Shown: positions 17,284 through 25,868, counted from the stretch's first letter. The stretch is DNA of 64,000 bases from Leminorella grimontii ATCC 33999 = DSM 5078 (GCF_000439085.1 NZ_AUUA01000002.1:248001-312000); one strand, 5' to 3'. Translations and numbers: made by a program. Notes: generated by a model not told the origin, from the letters alone.

Positions 17284-18276
17284 ATGAGCATAAGCGTTAA
17301 TAATAGAAAACTGGAACCGTCCCTGAGCGCCCTCATCCATAGCCAGACTGGAGAAATTTGCCGTCTTGGAGAGTTCCATTACATATTGCTGGAAACTCTG
17401 ATCGCCAACGCGGATCGGGTGCTGTCGCGCAGCTTCCTGATTAATGAAGTGTGGAAAAACCGCGTCGTCGGCAATAACAGCCTTCCCACGGCCATTCACG
17501 CCCTGCGCCTGGCGTTAGGGGATGACGGCAAGCAGCAAGAGATCATAAAAACGGTGCCGAAAAAGGGCTATATCTTCAACAGCGACTGGGTCGTTGAACT
17601 GCCGGACGACCCCGTCGATGAACAAGAGGCGTCTACATTACCGGAACCCGCACCAGTGCCGGAAATAGAGCCAGAGCCGGAACTTAAACCGGTAGAGGAA
17701 GCTGACCAACAGGAAGAGGCCTCTCTTCCCCCACGGGAACAATTGACCGACGGCGCCAACCTTGCCGCAGTACCGGCCATAACCGATGCCGCGCCAGCCG
17801 CCTCGCCTCGCCGCTTTGCTTATGCCAAACCGTTCATGCTGCTGCTTGCGATACTGTGCATAGTTGCCGTGGGGGCTACGTTCTATATGAAAGGGGGAGA
17901 AGGACAGGCGTCTTCAGCAATAGAGAACGAGTCCCACATTATTCATGAGCCCTCTCCGGGAACGAGCAGCATTAGCGTTTATCACGTCTATCAGACAGAC
18001 GCCAACGAGACAAAAAGCACGACGCTGGCGGAGCACCTTCCCAATACGCTAAAGCAGATAGACGCAACGCTCAAACAAAAGAATGCAACGATGACGCTGT
18101 ACTACCATACAACGCTGCTGCGCCTTTCTTTTGACGCACTGCTCACCAACGGTTGCCAACACACTTACCAGCTCGCCATCAACGTCGACAACTGGCAGGA
18201 CAACAATGAACAGGTTGGCGAGTTACTCCATCAAGAAGTGGAAAGAACATTAAATGAAATGCCTGCATGTAAATAA
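17284..18276 (+). CDS. lafZ: LafZ-like transmembrane transcriptional regulator (ToxR/CadC type)
   Basis: The 330-residue protein has an N-terminal OmpR-type winged helix (about residues 20-102: REFHYILLETL-like core, VLSRSFLINEVW, LPTAIHALRLALGD, IIKTVPKKGYIF). A Pro/Glu-rich linker (110-180), one transmembrane helix (about 183-201) and a periplasmic domain of about 125 residues with two cysteines follow. This is the one-component ToxR/CadC architecture: it binds DNA from the membrane in response to an envelope signal. Position next to lafA matches lafZ of other Flag-2 loci. The next gene overlaps its end by 23 bases. No strong ribosome site is seen before the ATG. Confidence 0.85.
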   Translation: MSISVNNRKLEPSLSALIHSQTGEICRLGEFHYILLETLIANADRVLSRSFLINEVWKNRVVGNNSLPTAIHALRLALGDDGKQQEIIKTVPKKGYIFNSDWVVELPDDPVDEQEASTLPEPAPVPEIEPEPELKPVEEADQQEEASLPPREQLTDGANLAAVPAITDAAPAASPRRFAYAKPFMLLLAILCIVAVGATFYMKGGEGQASSAIENESHIIHEPSPGTSSISVYHVYQTDANETKSTTLAEHLPNTLKQIDATLKQKNATMTLYYHTTLLRLSFDALLTNGCQHTYQLAINVDNWQDNNEQVGELLHQEVERTLNEMPACK

Positions 18277-18727
18277 TACCGCACGGTTCATCCTGTTTGC
18301 GGCGTTGAGCCTGTCGCCGCTTTTTGGCTATGCCGCCATCGAGCGTACGCAGTTTATTCATTATGATATGACGACATCAGAAAGAAACGTCTACGACCTG
18401 ACGTTCATTCCCCAACCGCAGGAAACCGTCATCGTGGTTAACAGGCCCGACGACGCAACGCCGTTGCTCACCGCTGCAGTAACCCACTGCGTGGTAAAAA
18501 AATCGGATACGGTCGCCTTCGGTCTGGCAAAGTTCAACACTCAATCAAAAGGGGCGGACGCACGCCTGTCGCGCTTTATCAACTTCGTCAAAGAGCACAG
18601 CCTGCGCACCCACCTACAGCCGATTGATCAACAGCGGCAGCTGCTGTTGTTAAATGACGTCAACGGAATTATCACGCTGGATTATCCGCTTTCGGTGATG
18701 GGGGATAAGGAGTGCGCACCGGAATGA
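18254..18727 (+). CDS. secreted periplasmic protein coupled to LafZ
   Basis: The 157-residue protein starts with a signal peptide (ARFILFAALSLSPLFGYAA, cut after about residue 28), leaving a periplasmic domain of about 130 residues with two cysteines, one in the middle (THCVVKK) and one near the end (KECAPE). I recognise no family. The start lies inside lafZ (23-base overlap), which means co-translation. By analogy with ToxR-ToxS or other membrane regulators with a periplasmic partner, it may bind the LafZ periplasmic domain, which also has two cysteines (inference). A strong terminator follows 62 bases downstream. Confidence 0.75.
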   Translation: MKCLHVNNTARFILFAALSLSPLFGYAAIERTQFIHYDMTTSERNVYDLTFIPQPQETVIVVNRPDDATPLLTAAVTHCVVKKSDTVAFGLAKFNTQSKGADARLSRFINFVKEHSLRTHLQPIDQQRQLLLLNDVNGIITLDYPLSVMGDKECAPE

Positions 18728-18787
18728 GCCTTGGGTAGGGATGTGAGGAGTTGAGCAATGCGCGAGAGTGCTCGCGGAAGGCAGATC

Positions 18788-18890
18788 GCAGAAAATAAAA
18801 AAACCTACTGGTGAGGTAGGTTTTTTTATTTTCTACCCTCAGCCTACAGATGAGGAACTGAGCGGCATTGTGCGACATAAACGTCCCGAC
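18788..18890 (-). ncRNA. predicted OrzO-like antitoxin sRNA
   Basis: A near-consensus promoter on the - strand (TTGCAA, 17 bases, TATAAT) would start an RNA near base 18890, and the strong terminator at 18790-18834 would end it, giving about 100 nt. Its first 22 bases (complement of 18870-18891) can pair with bases 19040-19060 of the toxin mRNA leader with one bulge; the two base changes between the copies both become G-U pairs. Divergent gene order, pairing by the sRNA 5' end and the toxin downstream match the zor-orz type I system known from E. coli O157:H7. The ends are inferred, not measured. Confidence 0.65.
18790..18834. terminator. strong bidirectional terminator
   Basis: A perfect 19-bp stem (18790-18808 with 18816-18834) around a 7-base loop has A-rich and T-rich arms on both sides. 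It ends the lafZ transcript on the + strand and the predicted antisense RNA on the - strand. Confidence 0.9.
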
Positions 18891-18896
18891 AGCAGG

Positions 18897-18947
18897 ATTA
18901 TAGCCCTCACCATACCCCATTGCAAATAGCCAATCCCCCCCTACAAT
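18897..18947. promoter_or_regulatory. face-to-face toxin/antitoxin promoters sharing one -35 box
   Basis: The palindrome TTGCAA at 18920-18925 serves as -35 for both strands. On the - strand, 17 bases separate it from TATAAT (18897-18902); on the + strand, 16 bases separate it from TACAAT (18942-18947). The + start would lie near 18954, giving a toxin leader of about 180 nt. Confidence 0.6.
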
Positions 18948-19133
18948 ACTCGTTGTCGGGCTTGCCGAGCTTCAGACCAAACCGATTTCAAGCCCTGGTC
19001 GCCAAACGGGTGGTGCCGCTGGCGGTGCCCCGGTCTGGAGTGCGGCATAACGTTCCGACAAACGTATACTCCGTACTGACAGGCAGCGTAAGGGTAACGT
19101 ACGGGCGTTGCGCTCCTTTTAAAAGGAGAGCGG

Positions 19134-19223
19134 ATGGACACGCTGATGCATAAGCTGATTGTGCTCATCGCCGTACTGGAGCTTTTACTAGCTCTATTGC
19201 GGCTGATTGATCTGCTGAAATAG
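19134..19223 (+). CDS. ZorO-like type I toxin, 29-residue membrane peptide
   Basis: This short gene encodes MDTLMHKLIVLIAVLELLLA followed by LLRLIDLLK: 29 residues forming one hydrophobic helix with a basic end. It contains the ALLRL motif reported as essential for ZorO toxicity and is close in length and pattern to ZorO, with TisB and DinQ as more distant relatives. Such peptides insert into the inner membrane and depolarise it. AGGAG precedes the ATG by 6 bases, but it lies in a perfect 16-base palindrome (19113-19128) that can hide it. A leader of about 180 nt contains the antitoxin target (19040-19060). The locus interrupts the flagellar cluster between the lafZ module and lafW. Confidence 0.75.
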   Translation: MDTLMHKLIVLIAVLELLLALLRLIDLLK

Positions 19224-19244
19224 TTCTCAGATTGAAACGCACCT

Positions 19245-19268
19245 AAGAGGGAATGCCAGTTCCCTCTT
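19245..19268 (+). terminator. rho-independent terminator of the small toxin gene
   Basis: A 9-bp stem AAGAGGGAA/TTCCCTCTT with a 6-base loop is followed by TAATAA. It lies 21 bases after the toxin stop codon. Confidence 0.7.
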
Positions 19269-19335
19269 TAATAAAGGCGCGCCAGAGAAGATATGGCCTT
19301 CTCGATATTGAGGTAGGTAGGAAATCTTTAATAGC

Positions 19336-19373
19336 CCCTTCCCGCGCCGCTGCCTTTAGCGGCGCGGGAAGGG
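19336..19373 (-). terminator. GC-rich hairpin at the end of the lfgB-lafW operon
   Basis: A perfect 15-bp stem (19336-19350 with 19359-19373) with an 8-base loop lies 14 bases after the lafW stop. No clear U-run follows on the - strand, so it may act as a terminator of the weaker kind or protect the mRNA 3' end. Confidence 0.55.
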
Positions 19374-19387
19374 TTCGATAATACGAC

Positions 19388-20413
19388 TTACGACAACAAA
19401 CTCCGCACCGTCAGATGCGAAAGCCTCGCCTGACCGTTGACCGCCTGTTGCAGCACCTGATAGTTATGGCTCGCTTCGTCAAGCTGCCCCGCCAGCGCGG
19501 AAGAGGCGTCAATCGCGCTCTGCGTCTGGGGGAAGCGCGCCATGCCGTCGACCAGACGACGAGCCTTTTCCTGCTGCGTCGCCAACCCTAGGCGCTGTTC
19601 GCTAATCTGTTCAAGCGCGCTCTGAATGGCCTGATTGGCCGATGCGCCGCTCGTCGACATCGCCGTTTGCAGCGTTTCTGACAGCGCCGGTTCGGCCGCG
19701 GTCTCTATCATCGTGGGCTCGCCATCAAAGCGAACGCCTTCGCCCTTGACGCTAAACGATGCCTTGAGCTGCGGCCAGTCGGTCTCTGCGGTGGCAAAGG
19801 AGTCGCCGCTCAGCTTGCCTGAAACAGAGACTTTTTGCACCCCGACCCGCCGAAGCGCGTTGTTCACCACGGTTTGGTACTGGCGAGGCGCCATTTCGCC
19901 GTCAACGGATACCGCCGACAGGCGCGTTTTACCGCCGTCCTGCACGCTAAACAGCAGCGTCTCACGGGATTCCGGCTTTGAAAGCGCCTGAGCAAGCCGA
20001 GGCGCCTGAAAAACCACCTGCGCCTGCCCTTGCAGAACGGGCTTCAGCTGGCGGTCAACCGTACCGCCGCACAGCGTCGTCCGGTTCTGTAACAGCTTTT
20101 CGATCTCCTGCGCCGAATTCTTGGCAACGGAAATATCACCGCCTCGGCGCGCCGAATGACGATAGTCCACCAGCTTTTGTTCCAGCTGGCCTAAATAGCG
20201 GTCGGCCTGCTGAAGCGCCGTAAGCTGGTCGTTAAGCTGAACGCTGTAGCGCTGGGGGCGCGTAGAAATCAGCGGCGAAGCCGGATAGTCGGCGGTCGCT
20301 TGCTGCGCCTCGACGACGGCGGTTTTCTCTACGTTCGCCGTCTGCGACAGGACAGAAGACGGCGTAAGCGCGCCGGAGCCGGTAAGCGAGGATGAATTAA
20401 AACCTATCTGCAT
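19388..20413 (-). CDS. lafW: lateral flagellar hook-associated protein LafW
   Basis: The protein of about 341 residues lies directly after lfgL, the position of lafW in lateral flagellar loci. It is rich in Ala, Gln and Ser, with a helical N part (residues about 55-110, with a QLNDQLTALQQADRYLGQLEQKL coiled-coil-like stretch) and a helical C-terminal part (TQQEKARRLVDGMARF... LSHLTVRSLLS). It has no signal peptide, as expected for a substrate of the flagellar export gate. I prefer the ATG at 20413 to the TTG at 20428. Its exact role is not established; the name follows gene order. Confidence 0.7.
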   Translation of the reverse strand: MQIGFNSSSLTGSGALTPSSVLSQTANVEKTAVVEAQQATADYPASPLISTRPQRYSVQLNDQLTALQQADRYLGQLEQKLVDYRHSARRGGDISVAKNSAQEIEKLLQNRTTLCGGTVDRQLKPVLQGQAQVVFQAPRLAQALSKPESRETLLFSVQDGGKTRLSAVSVDGEMAPRQYQTVVNNALRRVGVQKVSVSGKLSGDSFATAETDWPQLKASFSVKGEGVRFDGEPTMIETAAEPALSETLQTAMSTSGASANQAIQSALEQISEQRLGLATQQEKARRLVDGMARFPQTQSAIDASSALAGQLDEASHNYQVLQQAVNGQARLSHLTVRSLLS

Positions 20414-20463
20414 GACAATTTCGCTCAAAGCGCCGGGCCGCGCTATAGCTCCCGGCGCGTGGG

Positions 20464-21393
20464 TTAAATAGCGTTAAACAGATTCAGTTCGCTCACCTTA
20501 GCGTACGTTTTCATCGTGGCTTCCATCGCCAACTGTAATCCAGTAAAAGTAATCGTGGCAGGACCGTAGTCCAGATCGCCCAGTTGCCCAATCAGCTCGT
20601 CATTAGCGGTTGATACGCCGGTCTGCGCGTCGCTGAGCATCGTCATGGTATTTTGCCTTTCACCCAGGCTCGCCATTGCCGAGTTCAGGGAGTCGGAAGC
20701 TTCGTCGACGCTATCAACGGCGCTTTGAATGTCCGCCTGCACCTGCGGGTCGGTAGGATCGACGCTCGGATCCTGAAGTTCAGTCGCCAGATCGTTAAGC
20801 GAATTAAGCACGTTCAGGCTGTCGCCGAACATCTCGCCGACCGACACGTTAGTGTCAATTTCCACGCCGTTGGAGACCGTCGCGGTACGGTGCTCGTCGT
20901 TGCCCTGATACACGTATTCATCCGGCTCGCCGTCGCCGTCCGTGTCCTGATACACAATGGGCGGCTGGTCGTTTACCGTACCGCCGAAAATGTAGTGGCC
21001 ATCTTCGTCCTGATAGTTCAGCGCCGCAACGATAGTCTGCGTCAGCGACTGTATCTCCTGCCCGTATCCGGAGAGGTCATCCGCCGTATTGGTGCCGTTC
21101 GCCGCCTGCAAGAGGTCGTCTCGAATGGCCAGCAGATCGTTGTTGACCCCGTCCATAATGGATTCCTGCTGGCTCATGCTGGAAGAGACGGTCTCAATAT
21201 TCGACTGATACTGCTCAATGGAGGACTGCTGGCGGTTAAGCTGGGTAATGCGCGTCGCCGCAATGGGGTCGTCCGAGGGCAAATTCACCCGCTTGCCGGT
21301 CGCCATTTGGGTAACGACCTGCTCCAACTGCGCAGAAAGCTTGTCAAAGCTGTTCGTCATTGACGTATAAGACTGCTGTGTACTGACTCTCAT
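20464..21393 (-). CDS. lfgL: lateral flagellar hook-filament junction protein LfgL (FlgL-like)
   Basis: The 309-residue FlgL homologue has the N-terminal consensus MRVSTQQSYTSM... QMATGKRVNLPSDDPIAATRI and a flagellin-like C-terminal helix (ATMKTYAKVSELNLFNAI). It forms the second junction layer between hook and filament. GGGAG precedes the ATG. It starts 20 bases after the lfgK stop. Confidence 0.93.
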   Translation of the reverse strand: MRVSTQQSYTSMTNSFDKLSAQLEQVVTQMATGKRVNLPSDDPIAATRITQLNRQQSSIEQYQSNIETVSSSMSQQESIMDGVNNDLLAIRDDLLQAANGTNTADDLSGYGQEIQSLTQTIVAALNYQDEDGHYIFGGTVNDQPPIVYQDTDGDGEPDEYVYQGNDEHRTATVSNGVEIDTNVSVGEMFGDSLNVLNSLNDLATELQDPSVDPTDPQVQADIQSAVDSVDEASDSLNSAMASLGERQNTMTMLSDAQTGVSTANDELIGQLGDLDYGPATITFTGLQLAMEATMKTYAKVSELNLFNAI

Positions 21394-21413
21394 CGTAATT
21401 TACTCCCGCTGGC

Positions 21414-22787
21414 TCAACACATTTCCAGGACCGAGTCGAAAATCTCGGCGCCGGTGGAAATCACTTTCAGGTTGGCTTGGTACACTTGGGTATAGGTAAT
21501 CAGGTTGACCGCTTCTTCGTCCATGTTGACGCCGCTGACGCTGCTACGCTGATTTTGCGCTTCGCTATATACCGTACTGGCGGACTGCGCTTCGGTCTGG
21601 TTCTGACGGCTGTAGATACCGATGTCGCTGATAATGCTGGTACAGGCGTTACCCACCGTCACGCTGCCCATGTTGGCGATGTCTAACGGCTCGGTTGAAA
21701 TATCAATCAGCGCCTGCAGGTTGTCGCCGTTACCGGATTCGTCCGGTGAAGAGGAGAACGCCAGCTCGTCGGGAGAAATGTCCGGGTTCACCAGCATCGG
21801 GCCGTCCGGGTCGGTAGGATCGTAGATAAACAGCGGCGCGCCCGGATTACCGTTAAGGTCATAGCCTTGGGCCAGCTGATCGTTTATCGCGTTGGTAAAC
21901 TGCTCGGCGATGCTGTTGACGGTGTCCGACAGCGGCGTCAGCACGTCGCTCTGATAGTCGAACAGCGCCCCCAGCGAACCGCCGGTGTCCATGGTCATGT
22001 TGTATTCCGTACCGGCAAAGGTCAGCGTCATGCTCTGCGAGCCGTCGTCGTTGCTTTTCAGAGCGATAGTCGAGCTGCTCTGGCCGCTGACCAGCGGCTG
22101 GCCGTTATTCAACGCGACGTTGTAGTTGCCGGCATCGTCGACGGTCACCTGTACGTCCATCATGCCGCTGAGCTCTTCGACCATCTCATCGCGCTGGTCG
22201 TACAGCGCTGAGGCATTGTCGCCGTTCGCTTCCGCTTCGGAAATTTCCTGATTGCAGGTAGCGATACCGGAAGTCAGGGTATTGATCTGAGAAATCGTTG
22301 CCTGTTCCTGACTTACCAGCTCGCTGCTCTGGGACTGAACGTAGTCGAGCGTGTTATCAACCCGCAGCGCCAGCGCGCTCGCTTCGCTGATAACCTGAGA
22401 GCGCAGCGCCGAGTCGTCCGGCGTTGTCGTGGCGGCGTTCAGCGCAGCGAAAAAGTTGTCAAAGCCGGTGCTCAGGCTGCTGTTGTCGTCGCTGAGCACA
22501 GTTTCAAGCTGGGTCAAATACTGCTGCTGGGTGCTGTAGTAGCCGTTATCGCTGGCGGAAGTCCATACCTGATTGACCAGATACTGGTTGGAAACGCGGC
22601 AGATACTGTCGACCTGAACGCCGTTGCCGGCGCTGTTGGGCACGCCGGAGCTGGCGCCGACGGCGCTGGTCATCACGACCTGACGCGTATAGCCTGGCGT
22701 CATCGCATTCGCGGTGTTTTCCGCCGTTACGTTAAGCTGGGCCTGCGCCGCGCTCGCGCCGCTGTAGCCAATATTAATCATGTCCAT
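21414..22787 (-). CDS. lfgK: lateral flagellar hook-filament junction protein LfgK (FlgK-like)
   Basis: The 457-residue FlgK homologue begins INIGYSGASAAQAQLNVTAENTANAMTPGYTRQ and ends with the conserved GVNMDEEAVNLITYTQVYQANLKVISTGAEIFDSVLEM. It forms the first junction layer on the hook. AAGGA precedes the ATG. It begins 89 bases after lfgJ, the largest gap within this operon, and a candidate sigma-28 promoter lies in that gap. Confidence 0.94.
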   Translation of the reverse strand: MDMINIGYSGASAAQAQLNVTAENTANAMTPGYTRQVVMTSAVGASSGVPNSAGNGVQVDSICRVSNQYLVNQVWTSASDNGYYSTQQQYLTQLETVLSDDNSSLSTGFDNFFAALNAATTTPDDSALRSQVISEASALALRVDNTLDYVQSQSSELVSQEQATISQINTLTSGIATCNQEISEAEANGDNASALYDQRDEMVEELSGMMDVQVTVDDAGNYNVALNNGQPLVSGQSSSTIALKSNDDGSQSMTLTFAGTEYNMTMDTGGSLGALFDYQSDVLTPLSDTVNSIAEQFTNAINDQLAQGYDLNGNPGAPLFIYDPTDPDGPMLVNPDISPDELAFSSSPDESGNGDNLQALIDISTEPLDIANMGSVTVGNACTSIISDIGIYSRQNQTEAQSASTVYSEAQNQRSSVSGVNMDEEAVNLITYTQVYQANLKVISTGAEIFDSVLEMC

Positions 22788-22842
22788 CGGTTTTTCCTTT
22801 CCGGGGTGCTCCCGGTAAAACGTCGTTCAGTATTTAGGGTAT

Positions 22843-22869
22843 AAAACGGCGCCTGGCTGAAAATTCTTA
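22843..22869 (-). promoter_or_regulatory. candidate sigma-28 promoter in front of lfgK
   Basis: On the - strand TAAG, exactly 15 bases, then GCCGTTTT resembles the flagellar sigma-28 pattern TAAA-N15-GCCGATAA. It would allow late expression of lfgK, lfgL and lafW by LafS. Confidence 0.45.
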
Positions 22870-22876
22870 AGCTGCG

Positions 22877-23194
22877 CTATTCGCCTTTCGTGACGGACGG
22901 CGACAGCTGCTTGACGATCGCCGCGGCGATGCCGATACCCTGGCTCTTAGCCAGCACGTTACACAGCGTGTCGTCATAAAAAGACTGCATCGTCTTTACG
23001 GAATCGCCGCCAAGCGGATCGTCTTTAGACTCGAACAGCTCGTTGGTCTTGCGCATCTCTTTAAGCATGCTGCGTAAAAAGATGGCCTCAAACTGCTGCG
23101 CCGCCTGCTTAAGGTCGTTAGCCTTTATTTTCGGCCCCATCAGCGGATCGGCGCCGTCCGAGCCGCCCGGCAGGGCCATATTGACTCTCTGCAT
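22877..23194 (-). CDS. lfgJ: lateral flagellar rod assembly protein LfgJ (FlgJ N-domain only)
   Basis: The 105-residue protein matches the N-terminal rod-chaperone domain of FlgJ (LKQAAQQFEAIFLRSMLKEMRKTNELFESKDDPLGG...). The C-terminal muramidase domain of enteric FlgJ is absent, so another enzyme must open the peptidoglycan for the rod. The ATG directly follows the lfgI stop codon (TAAATG), and lfgI encodes its GGAGG site. Confidence 0.92.
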   Translation of the reverse strand: MQRVNMALPGGSDGADPLMGPKIKANDLKQAAQQFEAIFLRSMLKEMRKTNELFESKDDPLGGDSVKTMQSFYDDTLCNVLAKSQGIGIAAAIVKQLSPSVTKGE

Positions 23195-24319
23195 TTAGAT
23201 AACCTCCAAGTCAGCATCCAGCGCGCCCGCTTCGTGCAGCGCCTGAAGAATCGACATGATGTCGTCAGGAGACGCGCCAAGGCCGTTAAGCACGCTGACC
23301 AGCGTTTTCAGGCTGCTGGATTCCGGCAGTGAAATTACCCGCGGGCGGGCGCTGTCGACGTTGATATCGCTTTGCGGCGTCGTCACCGTTCTGCCGCCGG
23401 CAAGCGCGTTGGGCTGGCTGACGTTGCGGCTTTCGGTAATGGAAACCGTCAGGTTGCCGTGCGATACCGCCGCGGCGTGCAGAACCACGCCGTCGCCCAT
23501 AACTACCGTACCGGTACGCGAGTTGAACACCACCCTGGCGCGAACCCGCTCGGCCTGAATCTGTACGTCGTCGAGCCGAGACATAAAGGCTACGCGCTCG
23601 CCCGGATCGGCGGGTGCGGTAACGGCAACGCTGGTAGAGCTTTTCGCCGTGGCGATCCCGCCGCCGAAGGCGCGATTGACGGCAATGGCAATGTTATTGG
23701 CGTCCTTAAAGCTAGGGCGTTTCAGGTTCAGCGTAATCACGCCGTTCATGTTGAAATCGCTGGGGATCTCACGCTCTACCGTCGCGCCGTTGGGGATAAG
23801 CCCCGCCGTCGGCGTATTGACGGTAACGCTGGAACCGTCGTGCCCGGCGGCGCTCACGCCCCCGACGACCACGCTCCCCTGCGCCAGCGCATACACTTCG
23901 CCATCGGCGCCGTGCAGTTGGGTCAGCAGCAGCGTACCGCCGCGCAGGCTTTTGGCGTCGCCAATAGATGAAACCGTCACGTCGATGGTTTGCCCCCGCG
24001 CGTACATAGGCGGAAGGTTCGCGCTCACCGCGACGGCGGCGACGTTTTTCACTTTAGGATCGATTTTGCTCGGCAGCTGCACGCCAAACTGGCGCAGCAT
24101 GTTGGTGATCGTCTGGTTGGTAAACTTCACCTGGTTTTTATCCCCGGTGCCGTTAAGGCCAACTACCAGGCTATAGCCCACCAGCTGGTTGTCGCGGATG
24201 CCCTGAACGTTGACCAGAGACTCCAGGCTCTGAGCCATCGCGACCTCCGGCTGAACCAGCGCAAGCGCGATAAAAAGCGCAGCCGTCAGGCCGTGGCGTA
24301 AACGCCCGTGAATGTGCAT
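23195..24319 (-). CDS. lfgI: lateral flagellar P-ring protein LfgI (FlgI-like)
   Basis: The 374-residue FlgI homologue has a Sec signal peptide ([19 protein letters not shown]) and the conserved mature start [30 protein letters not shown]. It assembles as the P-ring in the peptidoglycan layer around the rod. The full length is normal for the family, and the C terminus ([22 protein letters not shown]) is intact. Confidence 0.95.
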   Translation of the reverse strand: MHIHGRLRHGLTAALFIALALVQPEVAMAQSLESLVNVQGIRDNQLVGYSLVVGLNGTGDKNQVKFTNQTITNMLRQFGVQLPSKIDPKVKNVAAVAVSANLPPMYARGQTIDVTVSSIGDAKSLRGGTLLLTQLHGADGEVYALAQGSVVVGGVSAAGHDGSSVTVNTPTAGLIPNGATVEREIPSDFNMNGVITLNLKRPSFKDANNIAIAVNRAFGGGIATAKSSTSVAVTAPADPGERVAFMSRLDDVQIQAERVRARVVFNSRTGTVVMGDGVVLHAAAVSHGNLTVSITESRNVSQPNALAGGRTVTTPQSDINVDSARPRVISLPESSSLKTLVSVLNGLGASPDDIMSILQALHEAGALDADLEVI

Positions 24320-24332
24320 GTCGTTCTCCGGA

Positions 24333-24998
24333 TTAAATAGGGAACAGAGGATGGTTAAACAGGCGCGTCAGCCAGCCTGCGGAGTTCGCATCGCTTAGCG
24401 CCCCGCGTCCGGCATAGGAGATACGCGCATTGCCGATACGCTGAGACGATACGGTGTTGTCGTTTTGAACGTCGTCCGCGCGCACCAGGCCGCTCAGGCG
24501 AATGTATTCATCACCCTGATTGAGGGTCAGCCATTTTTCACCGCGAATTTCCATCATTCCGTTAGGCATCACCTGATGAACCGAAACGGTGATGGAGCCG
24601 CGCAGGCTGTTTTGCTGTTGCGAAGAGGCGCTGCCGTCGAAGTCGCGCGAGGCGTCGCCTTCCGCCTCCAGATTGCCTTTAACTTTGCCAAACACCGTCG
24701 GCGCACCGATGGACAGGCCGCTGCTCTTACCAAAGCCGGTCTTGGCCTGCTTGCTGGACTGGGTCGACTCTTCCAAAATTACGGTCAGGATGTCACCCAC
24801 GCGGTAGGCGCGCCGGTCGGCGGTTAGCGACCAGTTGTAGCCGGTTTCAAACAGCCCGCCCGCACGCCCTGCGGGCGTAGGTTCCGGCGCCATTTTAGGC
24901 GGAGCGAAGTCCTTGTCGTCTTTTTGCACCAACATCGCCGGTGATTCACAGCCCGACAGCAGGGGAATCAGAAGCGTTAACCAAAGATACTTTTTCAC
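24333..24998 (-). CDS. lfgH: lateral flagellar L-ring lipoprotein LfgH (FlgH-like)
   Basis: The 221-residue FlgH homologue is a lipoprotein with lipobox LLSGC (Cys 17). It has the conserved [21 protein letters not shown] and the C-terminal [30 protein letters not shown]. It forms the outer-membrane ring of the basal body with LfgI. It ends 13 bases before lfgI. Confidence 0.95.
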   Translation of the reverse strand: MKKYLWLTLLIPLLSGCESPAMLVQKDDKDFAPPKMAPEPTPAGRAGGLFETGYNWSLTADRRAYRVGDILTVILEESTQSSKQAKTGFGKSSGLSIGAPTVFGKVKGNLEAEGDASRDFDGSASSQQQNSLRGSITVSVHQVMPNGMMEIRGEKWLTLNQGDEYIRLSGLVRADDVQNDNTVSSQRIGNARISYAGRGALSDANSAGWLTRLFNHPLFPI

Positions 24999-25057
24999 GA
25001 ACGTACCACTTGACTTGAGAGGGCGACGCCGTCGCCCGTTAAAACAGAGAAAACCGA

Positions 25058-25843
25058 TTACAGATTTTGGTTGACGTACTGCAGCATTTCGTCAGCCGCA
25101 GACACCATTTTGGCGTTCATCTCATAGGCACGCTGCACGGTGATCATCGCTACCATTTCGTTGACGATGTCCACGTTAGAGCCTTCCAGAGCGCCGCCCT
25201 TGAGCGTTCCAAGCCCGTCCTCGCCCGCCACGCCTTCAATCGGCTGGCCGCTGGCGGCGGTTTCCAGATACAGGTTGTCGCCTTCCGCCTGAAGCCCCGC
25301 CGGGTTGGTGAAGTTCACCAGCGTCAGCTGGCCGAGCTCGGTCGGATCGCTGTCGCCCGCCAGTACGGCAGTGACGGTGCCGTCTTCGCCAAAGGTGATG
25401 CTCGTCGCGCCCTGCGGAATATTGATTTCCGGCTGGATCGGCAGCCCCTGAGAGTTGGTCAGTACGCCGTCGGCGTTAACCTGCAGGTTGCCGTCGCGGG
25501 TGTAGGCGATATCGCCGTTGGCCTTCTGCACCTGTATAAACCCCTGCCCCATGATGGCAACGTTCATTGAGTTATCGGTGGTTTCGATATTGCCTTCGGT
25601 AAAAATCTTCTGGGTGCCGACGATGCGCACGCCGCTACCGTACTGGATGCCGCTCGGCAACACGTTGTTTTGATCCAACATGCCGCCCGGCGCTTCCTGA
25701 GTCTGATAGAACAGGTCCTGAAACATCGCGTTATCGCGCTTAAAGCCGTTGGTGTTAACGTTGGCAATGTTGTTGGCGATAGTGCTCATTTCAGCATCTT
25801 CGGCTGAAAGGCCGGTTTTGCTTATCCATAACGCTGAATTCAT
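25058..25843 (-). CDS. lfgG: lateral flagellar distal rod protein LfgG (FlgG-like)
   Basis: The 261-residue FlgG homologue opens ALWISKTGLSAEDAEMSTIANNIANVNTNGFKRD and closes EGSNVDIVNEMVAMITVQRAYEMNAKMVSAADEMLQYVNQNL, the shared N and C motifs of axial proteins. The family's normal length (about 260) is kept. It forms the distal rod. Gaps of 59 and 25 bases separate it from lfgH and lfgF. Confidence 0.95.
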   Translation of the reverse strand: MNSALWISKTGLSAEDAEMSTIANNIANVNTNGFKRDNAMFQDLFYQTQEAPGGMLDQNNVLPSGIQYGSGVRIVGTQKIFTEGNIETTDNSMNVAIMGQGFIQVQKANGDIAYTRDGNLQVNADGVLTNSQGLPIQPEINIPQGATSITFGEDGTVTAVLAGDSDPTELGQLTLVNFTNPAGLQAEGDNLYLETAASGQPIEGVAGEDGLGTLKGGALEGSNVDIVNEMVAMITVQRAYEMNAKMVSAADEMLQYVNQNL

Positions 25844-25868
25844 TGTTTATCTCCTACCGGACGTTCCA

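Noticed and set aside
18758-18814. An 18-codon frame with a good GAGGAG site after the LafZ partner gene
   Set aside because: It runs through the terminator stem and has no recognisable product; most likely chance.
18954-19133. A LexA box in front of the small toxin, as for tisB and dinQ
   Set aside because: I looked for CTG-N10-CAG in the promoter and leader and did not find one, so SOS control is not supported.
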